Shown here: positions 24,940 to 35,322 of the stretch, in pieces
How positions within the stretch are numbered: position 1 is the stretch's first letter
Layout of the letters: the number at the start of each line of letters is the position of its first letter
Assembly (NCBI GenBank): GCA_026874595.1
Contig: CM049314.1
Coordinates: 51,195,812 to 51,259,811 of the forward strand
From: Sipunculus nudus
Lineage: Eukaryota; Annelida; Sipuncula; Golfingiida; Sipunculidae
Direction: 5' to 3'
DNA: 64,000 bases
Translations under genes and position numbers: made by a program
The notes under the pieces: model-generated
Told to the model about the DNA's origin: nothing
What the model saw: only the letters and a program-made list of their open reading frames with translations
Databases searched by the model: none

Positions 24940-26532
24940 AGGGCCCTGCTTGAAAAGCAGGTGCCCTATAGTAATCGACCTGTCCGTCTGTCTGTCTGTT
25001 GTGCTGTCCGTCTGTCAGTCTGTCGGTCGGTCCGTCTGTCCACAAATTCTTTTCCGGAAGGTAACTCCAGGTAGGATTGACGGATTGAGTTCAAACCTGA
25101 AATATGTATTAACCATCAATTATGGAAGATCCCTATCGATTTTGGGGCCCGGAGGTCAAAGGTCAAAAAAGTTATTCACAGTTTGGTGTTAAATTTTAGG
25201 TCCCTCTTTCAGCAGGGCAGAAATCATAATTGTAACCATAATTGTTTGTTCCACCTTAACAGTAGGACAGGTCCTCATGTCAACAGCAGCGAGGCATGAT
25301 ATATGGTCATAGTCAGCCATTTTTCTGTAAGTTATTTGGTAAAAACCATTACTGAACACCTAGTAAGGTTGCACTCTCTTAGCAAATATGCATGCAAAAG
25401 GACACACATTGTTAACACAATAACTCGTAATAAGTATTTCATATAAGGTCCCCAGACTCAAGGCAGTGATGGACCTTTTGATGAACTACATCATGTTTGA
25501 AGATGGTGACCTTGATGGATTTTCAAGGTCACAGAGGTGATAATGCTAAAATGATGTTAACCAAATAGCTCGCAAACAATTTGACTAACACTCACTGAAC
25601 TTGCACCAGTAATGTTTGTTATGAAGGGCTGGTCAAGTTCGAAGATGGATGACCTTGACAGAGGCGATAATTCTCAAATGATGTTAATGCAATAACCCGC
25701 AAAGAATTTGATGAACAATCAACTTCATTTCTGCATAATAACTCCCCTAACATATGATGGATAGGATTCACACATAAGATGTATCACCCGTGGCCTAAGG
25801 GAGAAGCTTATTGATATTTGGGTCAGAAGGAAAAAAAAAAGTAATACAGAGTTTGGTGTTCAGTTGCTGGTGTCTCCTTCAGCAGGCAAGAAATGGATGA
25901 ATCTTTTTCGATTCACTCGCGTACAGCGGCATTACATTTTCACAGCATATTTTATACAGACAATTTGAAGATTCCCCAGAAAAGGTTACACTGGCCCAAC
26001 GCACCACAGTGGCTCTCATTTAGACCATGTTTGGACAAATCTATCTCCACTTCCAACATCTCAAGGAATTTGGACTTAGTATAGTGACCATCAACAAATT
26101 TACGTATAGTGACCATCAACAAATTCACATTGATATTCATATGTAGACATTCTACACATAACAGTGCATCTGAAGAACCAAGCCCAAGAACACCTGAATC
26201 TCAGTTAAAGAGAATGACCATTTTATCACTACTAATATTTGACACAGCCCAGCCAAGACTTCAACCAAGAATAATTGGCACAGGTAATACAGAAATACAG
26301 AAACTAAAAATGCATGCAGTTCTTTTATATCATTATTTTGATAGCTTTGAACATTTTCACTTTACCATATCTTTTCTTCCAGTTTATACATGTCAGCTGT
26401 TCTTTACAGGTTCTTTAATTTTTAAATATCACTCTTTCAGCCCATGCTACCAAAGTACACCAAATTCACAGTACTTCAGTTTATAATGACTGCATCTTTT
26501 GCGGGGCCCTTACTGACCTGTCAGTTTTCTAG
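24940..26532 (+). repeat. family F Helentron-like element (1.6 kb)
   Basis: The head AGGGCCCTGCTTGAAAAGCAGGTGCCCTATAG folds on itself and is followed by GTCCGTCTGTCTGTCTG. The 3' end at 26501-26532 is GCGGGGCCCT (pairing with the head AGGGCCCNGC), the hairpin ACTGACCTGTCAGT and TTTTCTAG, followed by TT. The interior has AGGTCAAAGGTCA at 25153 and two diverged segments with GGTGACCTTGA. No coding potential was seen; a 125-codon open frame at 26109 has no family features. Confidence 0.8.
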
Positions 26533-26554
26533 TTGATATAATATACAAGTAAGA

Positions 26555-28873
26555 GTTTTTTAGCTCAGCTGACTATAAGTCATCTGAGTCTTGATCCATT
26601 GTCAGTCTTCTGTCCATCCGTCAGTTAGACTGCCATGTTTTGAAACCATGAGACCTACAAATCCAACATTTGACATACTATTAGATGTCCCCAAGATCTC
26701 AAACCAAACCAAAAACTGGGTCACTGCAACTTTGTTCCTTCAAGAAATTAAGGAAAAATCTCAAATTTCCATTAAAAACCTATTATCACACTTCAGGACT
26801 GCCTAATATCAAAACCACATATCTGTTTTTTCTTAATATTTATCAGGAGTATTCTCTTATATATTTCCTATATACATGCCAGAAATTAAGACTGTTAAGT
26901 GTAATTTCTATAAGTTATGGGCTTGAACATATTGGACTTTGGAAAAAATCAGGAAAAATATAAGCTCACGTAACATGTGAATTTTTTAAGCTAGAGACTT
27001 TTTTTTCCAAGTATTTAACTTTGTTTAATTAAGATTCAATTGTATACCCAAAATAAGATCTGAATTTTGTAAAAATTTTAAAGTTATTAGCATAAAAATA
27101 AAATCAATACCCTAAAATTTTGCCCAGATTTGAACATGGCATGTTTTTTTCCTGTGATTTAATTTTCACTGCATGTTAACTTACATATTTGATTTGTTTA
27201 AAACTGAAATTAGTAAATAAAAACTTGAAAAGTAGTCTAGTTATTGAATTTTTTCTTGAGTCTCTATTGAAGCCACTTGCTTTGTCCGGATGCAGGCATC
27301 ATATTTAGTATGCCTATTCTTCCATACATTTTCTTTGTATATACCAAAAATTAGGTCAGTATTGCATATTGTTTTGAAGTTATTGGCCTAAATATAATGC
27401 AATTTTTAAAAAATCAGGAAATATACTTACTCACTTAACATGATAATTGCTGAAGCTTTTTTTCAGGGATATAACTTATATAATCAAGATTCAATAGTTT
27501 ACCCAAAATTAGATCTGAATTTTGCAATTTTTTTAAAGTTATTAGCATAAATAAAAAATCAATACCTTAAATTTTGTCCAACTTTAGCAATGGTACGTTT
27601 TCTCAGTGTAAGCACTGTTGATTTTATTTTCACAGCATATATACATAAGGATTTGATCTTTAGAATTCTGAAATTTCAAAGAAATTGATTGAAAAGAGTA
27701 GCTTTTATTCAGGTGTTCATACACCATGTCAAGTTTTTTTTTACATCAAGCCCACGTAGTAGTACAGCCTTCACTTGTGTTATGTAACATCCACTCCAGG
27801 CAGCTTGCTTTGGCTCCCCTCTTCCCTGCACTCACCCCCCCCCTCCCCCCCCCCTTTGAAAGTGCATAAACTAGATGAATGTTTTAATTTTCTGTATTTG
27901 ATTCATTCTTAATCTAGGCTATGCTATATTTAAGATTTTGTATTGTACCACCGGGGTTACAATGATTAAAGTGAACATTTAATTGTGTCCACAATGTGGT
28001 GTATTGCTATGAAAGTGTGGATGTTCATCAGATAAGGAATTCCTTACTTCAGAAGAGTAAAAACTTCACCAGGTGTGAAATTGACTGTTAATTCCAATAA
28101 TAAATAATAGCTGAGATAGTTATTAGCAGAATGATATTGTTTGTCCCTCAATCAACCAACAGTGTATATACTTTATTTGAAAAGATGTTTTTATTTTATC
28201 AAATTGACTGAATCTCAGTTTTTGGTGAATACAATTAAGCATGTACTGAAAATTCCAATGTACAAAACTTTAAATAGTGATTCAAGGAATAATCTTGAAG
28301 ATGCCATATTGTGGCATTATTTTCTTTTAAATTCAGTTTAAACATTTGTAATTTAAAAATAATAAAATGTGTTTGCATAATATGACCTGATTTGAGCTAC
28401 ATACACTCTGGATAAATATTGATTGCAACTTAGAACTCTGATATTTTAACTTATATTTTTCAATTTTTTTACTTGTAAATAAAAAAATATGAATCTGAAA
28501 AAAAGTATTAATGGAAAAAGTAGATATGCTTAAAAAAAATAGGCTTTAATATAAACGTAAATGCATTATTCCCTTGAAAGTGAAATAAAGGTATCAGTCT
28601 ATTCTGTCCACTTGCCTGTCCATCTGTAAATTTTTTATAAGCATCACCGTATCACAAATCTTTTACTGTTTTTCTTAATGACAGTCTTGTCAGAGTATTA
28701 GTTTTGCAATCATATATTTGAAACTTTACTATAACCAAGTAGGAGGGCCCCATTCCTCTTAGCTTCTCATATGCTTATATATATGAAAAACATTACAGTA
28801 GAATATTTTGCATTTTTTGCCTTTGCAAAAACTTAAAACTTCAGCTGAGTGCCGTGACCCATGGGTCCCTTGT
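26555..28873 (+). repeat. family A element (2.3 kb)
   Basis: The head TTTTTTAGCTCAGCTGACTATAAGTCATCTGAG is at 26556. The interior is duplicated (26680 and 27300 onward), with a C-run at 27836. The 3' end is CAGCTGAGTGCCGTGACCCATGGGTCCCTTGTT at 28842-28873. It is collinear with the copies at 19.4 and 50.8 kb. Confidence 0.82.
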
Positions 28874-29061
28874 TGTGTTGTGTGCACCCATGCCAGAATT
28901 TAAGCAGTGATGTTTGTGTAATTGTGTCTTGTTCAAAATGTTTAGTACTTGCTTTGTTCATATACATGTTACACATGTACTTGAAAAGTAATGGTCCAGC
29001 ATTGAAGCGTTATACCTGGTGTATATCCCATTGCACAGGTTTGCATTAGGATTGTAGGCCT
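28874..29061 (+). repeat. degraded family B 3' end
   Basis: It contains GTGTGCACCCATGCCAGAATT, TAATGGTCCAGCATTGAAGC, and CACAGGTTTGCATTAGGATTGTAGGCC, a mutated form of the family B terminus in which the hairpin is broken. Confidence 0.7.
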
Positions 29062-29329
29062 CTGTCGGGTACGGGACACAAAGATCATTTTTCTTGCCTT
29101 TAGGTAAAGGTTTATGTCTGACCCACTTGCCTGTCAGGCAAGTAGGAGGTGACTTTTAGTTGCCCTAATACCATTTTCTGGAACTTTTACTTGCCCAAGT
29201 GGTTGACTGTTAATGTCAAGCCCTGCCTGTGTTTCACAACAGTGCATGTTCAAGCCACAAGACCTGTCAACCATGAGATGCCCTCACTGATTTTGCCCCA
29301 AAAATGTGATACATGTTCACACTGGCTGA

Positions 29330-29890
29330 AACCATGAAGTTAAAACTCCACATGCTGATATAGGTCCTCTGTGGAAACTGAAAAGTATGTTAGTGTGACA
29401 TATAATTTCAAAGTTATGAACCAGAAACCTCAGAATCCATCCATCAGTCTGTTAACAAGGCACAAATGGTAACCTAAAGACCCAGGACATTCAAACTTCA
29501 CATGCTGATTGGTCAAGACATGTCATTTGTCACAAAATGTAGGTCACTGTGACCTATATTATGGAGCAAAAAGGTTGAAAGCCATTATTTGGCATTAACA
29601 TGCCACAAATCATAATTGCAAGATCCAGGAAGTTCAAACTTCCCATGCTGACTCATCTTGATAGGTTTTTTTGTGAAAACCAAAATACATGTATAGGCAA
29701 GAGTGACCTATCATCTCTAATTTAAGGAGCAAAAACCGCAGATGCCATCCATCAATCTGATAATAATGCACAAATCATAACCGGAAGACCCAGGAACTTC
29801 AAACTTCATATGCTGACAGGTTCTGACTCATGATAGGTCCTCTGAGGAAACCAAAAACTAGTGCACTGTGAGCTATATATATTTTCCAAT
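29330..29890 (+). repeat. tandem block of ~150-165-bp units upstream of the minisatellite
   Basis: Diverged units share the elements GCACAAAT-CATAA, then A-GACCCAGGAA-TTCAAACTTC, then CATGCTGA, then GTGACCTAT-TT and GGAGCAAAAACC. They start near 29460, 29604 and 29770, with a partial one near 29330. They resemble the ~335-bp array units at 35.3-40 kb (GGCACAAATCGTAAC, ACCTAGAATCTTC), so they are probably an old relative of the same family. Confidence 0.7.
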
Positions 29891-29904
29891 TTGTGGAGCG
29901 AAAA

Positions 29905-30334
29905 CCTGTCATCATGTGGATGTCTGGTATGTGATAGCCTGTCATCGTGTGAGTGTCTTGTATATGATAGCCTTTCATTGTGTTAATGTCTTGTATGTGA
30001 TAGCCTGTCATCGTGTGAGTGTCTTGTATGTGATAGCCTGTCATTGTGTGAGTGTCTTGTATGTGATAGCCTGTCATTGTGTTAATGTCTTGTATGTGAT
30101 AGCCTGTCATTGTGTTGATATCTTGTATGTGATAGCCTGTCATTGTTTGGATGTCTTGTATGTGATAGGCTGTCATTGTGTGAATGTCTTGTATGTGATA
30201 GCCTGTCATCATGTGGATGTCTTGTATGCGATAGCCTGTCATCATGTGGATGTCTTGTATGCGATAGCCTGTCATCATGTGAATTTCTGTTTTTTGATAG
30301 CCTGTCATCATGTGGATGTCTTGTATCTTTGTAG
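29905..30334 (+). repeat. 33-bp minisatellite ending at the exon B splice acceptor
   Basis: Twelve 33-bp units in strict register start with CCTGTCAT and end in TGATAG (TGATAG or CGATAG at 29932, 29965, 29998 and every 33 bases to 30295). A thirteenth unit (30301-30334, 34 nt) ends CTTTGTAG, which is the functional acceptor. All units carry a TGTCTTGTAT pyrimidine/T-rich segment just before their terminal AG. Because 33 is a multiple of three, both strands show long but meaningless open frames. The array probably arose by tandem duplication of the acceptor region. Confidence 0.95.
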
Positions 30335-30576
30335 ATGGAGTGGTATTGGTTGACCCAGAGTACCTCAAAGATCGCAAAGTGTTTGCCCATGTTCTTGCGG
30401 CGTTCCGGTACGGTCGTGAGGATTTGGATGTCCTTGGTCTCACCTTTAGGAAGGACCTGTTCCTGGCCTCGCTTCAAGTCTATCCACCAGTCAAAGAGCA
30501 GCAGAAACCTCTGACACGCCTTCAGGAGAGACTGATAAAAAAACTTGGGCCTAATGCATACCCATTTTTCTTTGAG
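30335..30576 (+). CDS. beta-arrestin, internal exon B (242 nt) with finger loop
   Basis: The exon completes the split Asp codon and then encodes 80 residues: [16 protein letters not shown], a strand region, [41 protein letters not shown], and [29 protein letters not shown] is the finger loop that inserts into the cytoplasmic pocket of the activated receptor, and [13 protein letters not shown] is the amphipathic helix I of the N-domain. Both are essentially as in vertebrate beta-arrestins, so the exon looks under strong constraint. The acceptor TTTGTAG (30328-30334) is the last unit of a 33-bp minisatellite. The exon stops in phase 0 at GAG; the next bases are GCAAGT, so the donor is GC rather than GT. 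Exon C continues the protein exactly. The segment equivalent to two exons in mammalian genes appears here as one, which is inference from memory of gene structures. Confidence 0.96.
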
Positions 30577-30582
30577 GCAAGT
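30577..30582 (+). promoter_or_regulatory. GC-type 5' splice donor of arrestin exon B
   Basis: After the conserved PFFFE codons ending GAG, the sequence is GCAAGT. Apart from C at the second intron base, this fits the extended donor consensus AG|GYAAGT, and GC donors are known to need such an otherwise good match to U1 RNA. No in-phase GT donor keeps the join to exon C. A sequencing error or a rare allele (T to C) is the alternative. Confidence 0.8.
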
Positions 30583-30796
30583 CTTTCAAGTTCTTACCAA
30601 ATATTTATCCATTTGATTGTCAGTCATACTGAGGTATAGCCATGGTTTGACCTAAGTCTGTTGTCTTTTCCTCCTTCATTTCAGCTGTCCAGGCAGCTGT
30701 CCATGGACAGGGCACAATTTATAAGAAAAAAGAAAAGAATTCCTCTATTTTCAGGGAAATGGTCAATATATGTTTGATTTATAAGCCTGGGAAAGT

Positions 30797-33762
30797 CTTT
30801 TTAGCAATCCTGTGAGCTTATGCGATGGTGTGTGGTCGTCTGTCATCAGTACATGAACCTCTACTATTTTGAAAACAGCAGAATCTTGCATCACCAAATT
30901 TTATGCAAAAAATTAGTAATCTTAAAAAACTATCAGATTTTGCTTATTTTTTGGCTAGCTGCATTTTCTCATATTTTCTAAGGAAAAAGCTGAAAAACCT
31001 TTAAAAATCCTCTCCTCTGTATTGTTCAGCAAAATTGTCCAGTATTTCATAGAAATAATTCTTTGAACAATTTCTCTCAAGTTTGTTTGAATGGTTGAAG
31101 TTCGGTGATTTTTGGCTGAGTTACAGGAAGTTGAACTTACTCATCTGTCCAAAAAAGGATGCTAAAATTACAATCTCAGAAACGGCTGGAGCTATCATCA
31201 AAAATTTTATGCCAATGTTGGTCACATGTGTCATATCTGAAATTGAGATATTGGTGGCGCCACCTGCATTGACTTTATTGTACAGGGGTCAGTTATCAGT
31301 TCATTAACCCTTTATTTTTCAGGAACAGCAGGAGCTAGCATCCCCAAATTTTACACAAAAATCAGTCACATATCAAATGTTGTGGGATACAGCTTTTTTG
31401 GTGCCACCTGCAATAACTTGAAAAGCTTGAAAAACTTTGAAAATCTTCTTCTCTCAAACTGTTCAGACAAATTGTCCTATATTTCACAGAAATGATTCTC
31501 AGAACAATTCCTTCCTCTTAAGTTTGTTCGAATGGCCGTAGTTATTTGATTTTGGCCGAGTTTCAGGAAGTTGAACTTAGTCATCTGTCCAGAAAAGCAT
31601 ACTGAAATTGCAATCTCACAAACGGCTAGAGCTGTCATCGCTAAAATTTATGCCAGTGTTGGTCACATGCGTCATATCTGAAATTTTGTATTGGTGTCAC
31701 CACCTGCATCAACCTTTTTTGTTTTTTCAGTTTTTGGTTTTCAGTACATTACCAATAATTTCTCAGGAACAGCAGGAGCTAGCATCCCCAAAATTTACAC
31801 AAAAATCAGTCACATATCAAATGTTCTTGGATACAGCTTTTTCACCACATGCATCATTTTACATTTTACGGGAAAAAAGCATGAAAAACTTTGAAAATCT
31901 TCTCAGAAATCATTGAGCCAAAGTGTTCAATATTTTACAAAAATGGCCCAAGGGATAAGCTCTCTCGGGTATGTTCGATTGATTTTATTCCAGTTTGGCT
32001 AATTTTGGCTGAGTTAAAGGAATTTGAGATTAGTCATTTGGCCAAACTAACATGAGAATCTCAAAAACGACAGGAGCTAGTATCACTAAGTTTTCTGCAA
32101 ATGTTGCAACATGACTCATGTTTGAAATTGAGGTTTTTGTGGTGCCACCTTTATGGACCTGTTTATTTTATGAACAAAACCTTGTATTTTTAGCCTCTTT
32201 CAGCTTAAAAATGTTTCATGATGAAACTGAAGCTGAATGGTTTTAGCTTTCACAAGAATCTCTTTTTCACACAAGTTCTCTTAATTTTAAAAGAATAGAT
32301 TGGATTCATTGATTGTTGGTAGAGTCATAAAAAGCTGAAGTTACTCTTGTAGCCATTAGTAAGTCTTTATCAAATTTAAGGCTACAATAGACTTCTTCTA
32401 CAAAAATGTTTTTCAATAATAACTTCTGTAACATTGCAGAAAAAAGATTCTTAGGTGGCCTTTGTTCAAGTTTAATGATTTTTGGAAGAATTATTGGAAC
32501 TGTAACAATTAAAGGACTGCATCTTTTATTATTCTAATCCTTTTGATAACAAGTCTTAAATATGTCAGCTTGAAAAAAAAACATTTTAGCCAAAGTCTTT
32601 CAGTATGTGTAAACAGATTTACCAACAGGCCAAGATTGTGTCTGTATCTATAAATAGCTTGGCAGATTGCCAACTGTTTCAGATTTGGCAACAGGCCAAA
32701 GGTCAGTCTGGGTCTATTTATAGCTTTTGCAACTGCCAACAGTTTCAGAATATGCAATAGGTCAAGTGTTTACTCAGTGAACCATATATAGGTCAAAAGT
32801 TCACTCAGTGCAGCTAGGTGCAGGTCAAGAGTTCAGTGAGTGCACACCGAGTTTGCCCGGGGTCCTAAGGTCAGTTCAGCTTCATTTCCTCAAGGCTGCA
32901 TGTAATCAACTCAGGGCTGGCATGACCCTCAAGGCTTCATGTGGACACCTCTTGGGTGCCATGCCCCTCAAGGCTGCATGTGATCACCTCATGGGTGCCA
33001 TGCCCCTCAAGTCTGCATGTGGAAACCTTATGAATGCTTGTAACCCTGGAAACTGTCAGGGCTCTTAGGTTCAGTTTAGTTTCTCTTTGATGGGCTCAAG
33101 GTATTGGTCTGAAATTAGGCATGTTCATCCTACTTAAAAAGGTTGTCATGTACACCAGACAGGTGGCGCCACCTACCTTCTGGTTTTTGTAGAATAAATT
33201 AATGCCTTTTTCTCAGGAGTGATTCGCAGTATTGGCCTGAAATTGTGCATATCCAGAAATCTTAGACTCCTCTATCTTGTACTCAAGACTGGTGGCACCA
33301 TCTGCAATCTTTTTCCTATTGCATCCATCTGTACATGTGCTTTGGGTAAAAATTGCCTGTATCTCATGAGTGGGTCAAGGTATTGTTCTGAAATTTGGCA
33401 TGTTCATCCATCTTGGAAAGTTGTCACGTAAACCAGATAGGTGGCACCACCTAGTTTCTGGTTATCATAGAATAAATTAATGCCCTCAGGAGTGAAATTG
33501 TTTATGTCCATACATCTTTAATGGCTTTTTTGTAAGTGGTGGTGCCACGTACATTCATTTTTTTGTTCAGTGCACCTATGCACGTATTTCAGCTGTGATG
33601 TTTGTGTAATTGGTGCATGCACTCAGGTTCAAAATGTTCAGTGCTTGCATTGTACATATACATGTCACACATGTACTTGAAAAGTAACAGTCCAGCATGG
33701 AAGCATTAAACCTGATGTCTATCCCTTTGCACTGGTTCACAGTAGGCCTGTAGGCCTTGTTG
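30797..33762 (+). repeat. family B element (3.0 kb)
   Basis: The head TTTTTTAGCAATCCTGTGAGCTTATGCGATGG is at about 30798. The interior is collinear with 3791-6957. The degraded 3' end CTGGTTCACAGTAGGCCTGTAGGCCTTGTT is at 33731-33761. Several GGTGGCGCCACC sites lie inside. It starts about 220 bases after arrestin exon B. Confidence 0.78.
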
Positions 33763-33801
33763 TAGAATAAATTAATGCCCTTTTCTCAGGAGTTATTTTT
33801 A
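33763..33801 (+). repeat. repeat flank interrupted by family D
   Basis: GTAGAATAAATTAATGCC and TTTTCTCAGGAGT repeat the sequence at 33190-33220. The continuation of that text (TATTGGCCTGAAATTTTGCA) resumes at 34977 after the family D insert. Confidence 0.8.
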
Positions 33802-34975
33802 TTATGCCCCCGCCACGAAGTGGCCGGGACATATAGTTTTACCCATGTCCGTCCTTCTGTCATTCCGAAATCAAACAGTTGTACGGACTTTTTTTCGCAA
33901 TGCCTGCAGATATTGGCCTGCTTTTTGGTGTGTGGGCAGATAATGACCAGTTACAGAATGAGTTCGCGTTTCGTCCCGGTTGACCTACTTTGACCGTTTT
34001 ACGCCTCCTTAACTTAGAAAATTTCATGAAAAATAGAAATATTCATGACAGATACACATGTACGGACTTTTTTTCGCAATGCCTGCAGATATTGGCCTGA
34101 TTTTTGGTGTGTGGGCAGATATTGACCAGTTCGAGATCGAGTTCGAGTTTCGTCCCAGTTGACCTACTTTTGATTGTTTTAGGGCTCCTGAACATAGAAA
34201 ATTTCATGTAAAATATAAATTTTCATGACAAATACACTTGTACAGACTTTTCTTCGCAATACCTGCAGATATTGGCCTGATTTTTGGTGTGTGGGCAGAT
34301 AATGTTCAGTTACAGATCGAGTTCGCGTTTTGTCCCAGTTGACCTACTTTTGACCATTTGACGGTGCTCTAACATAGAAAATTTCATAAAAAAGTGCACA
34401 TGTATGGACTTTTTTCGCCGTGCCTGCAGATACGGGCCTGATTTTTGGTGTGTAGGCAGATAATGACCAGTTACAGATCGAGTTCTTGTTTTGTACCAGT
34501 TGACCTACTTTTGACCATTTGACTGCTCCTGAACATAGAAAGTTTCATGAAAAATAGAAATTTTCATAACAAATGCATATGTACTGATTTTTTTCCTCAA
34601 TGCCTGCAGATACCACCCTGATTTTTTATGTGCGGGCAGATAATGACAGTTACTGATCGAGTTCGCGTTTCATCCCGGTTGACCTACTTTTGATTGTTTT
34701 ACGGCTCCTAAACATAGAAAATTTCATGAAAGATGTACAGAAATTTTATGGAAAATGCACATGTATGGACTTTTTTTCACAATGCCTGCATATACTGGCA
34801 TGATTTTTGGTGTGTTGCTTGATAATGACCCGTTACAGATCCAGTTTGCATTTTGCCCTTGTTGACCTACTTTTGACCATTTGACACCTCCTGAACTTAA
34901 AAAATTTTTCACAATTTTACACATGTTTCTAATTTGCCCCAGGCGGGGGCATTCGTGTCGTTCCGACACATCTAG
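33802..34975 (+). repeat. family D Helentron-like element, complete (1.17 kb)
   Basis: The head ATGCCCCCGCCACGAAGTGGC contains the stem GCCAC/GTGGC. The body is six ~185-bp tandem units (GTACGGACTTTTTTTCGCAA, TGCCTGCAGATATTGGCCTG, GTTGACCTACTTTTGACC, AGAAAATTTCATGAAAAAT). The 3' end GGCGGGGGCAT (reverse complement of the head), hairpin GTGTCGTTCCGACAC and ATCTAG finish at 34975, followed by TT. The flanks join to a continuous repeat sequence seen at 33205-33245. Confidence 0.88.
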
Positions 34976-35322
34976 TTATTGGCCTGAAATTTTGCATATC
35001 CAGAGATCTTAGACTCGTCCATCTTGTACTCAAGATTGTGGCACGCCATGTGCAATTGTTTTCGCGTTGCATCTATCCATACATGTGCTTTTGGTGAAAT
35101 TGCTGACATCCCAGGAGTTGGTCAAGGTATTGGTCTGAAATTTGGCATGTCAGTTTTCTAGTAGACCAAACAGGTGGCAGCAGATGCCCTTTTCTCAGAG
35201 TTTTAGTTGACTATATTCAGCAGTGGTGTGATATACCACTCAATCCATCCGTCCCTTCACCTGTACCACTCTGACTTCAGCGGAGACACGTTGTTGCTTG
35301 TCGACTGCTGGTTTTCTAGTAA
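34976..35322 (+). repeat. family B/C-type fragment with family C 3' end
   Basis: It resumes the interrupted repeat (GAGATCTTAGACTCGTCC) and ends with CAGCGGAGACACGTTGTTGCTTGTCGACTGC and TTCTAG near 35318, a diverged family C terminus. Confidence 0.65.

Larger units (their letters stand above)
9427..30334 (+). other. arrestin intron between exons A and B (20.9 kb)
   Basis: It is bounded by GTAAGT and TTTGTAG and interrupts an Asp codon in phase 1. It contains nested family A, B, C and F elements, a 17-unit ~278-bp array, a ~135-bp tandem block rich in AGGTCA half-sites, and the 33-bp minisatellite at its 3' end. Parts with no repeat I recognise are 9433-9790, 10960-11423, 17403-17886, 18790-19390 and 23322-24370. 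Confidence 0.9.

Noticed and set aside
26109-26486. 125-codon open frame inside family F
   Set aside because: No domain, low-complexity composition, ends near the element terminus; probably chance in AT-rich sequence.
29905-30334. CRISPR-like regular array
   Set aside because: Pure tandem units with no unique spacers, in a eukaryotic intron.
29868-30353. 161-codon plus-strand open frame rich in Cys, His, Val
   Set aside because: Same minisatellite in another frame, not the arrestin frame.
29799-30443. 214-codon minus-strand open frame with an 11-residue repeat
   Set aside because: It reads the 33-bp minisatellite and the antisense of arrestin exon B. The period of 33 keeps every frame open; there is no independent evidence of a protein.
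30600-30640. Arrestin reading continuing past GAG at 30576
   Set aside because: The frame stays open ~20 codons but loses arrestin similarity at once, while exon C supplies the expected next residues; it is intron read-through.
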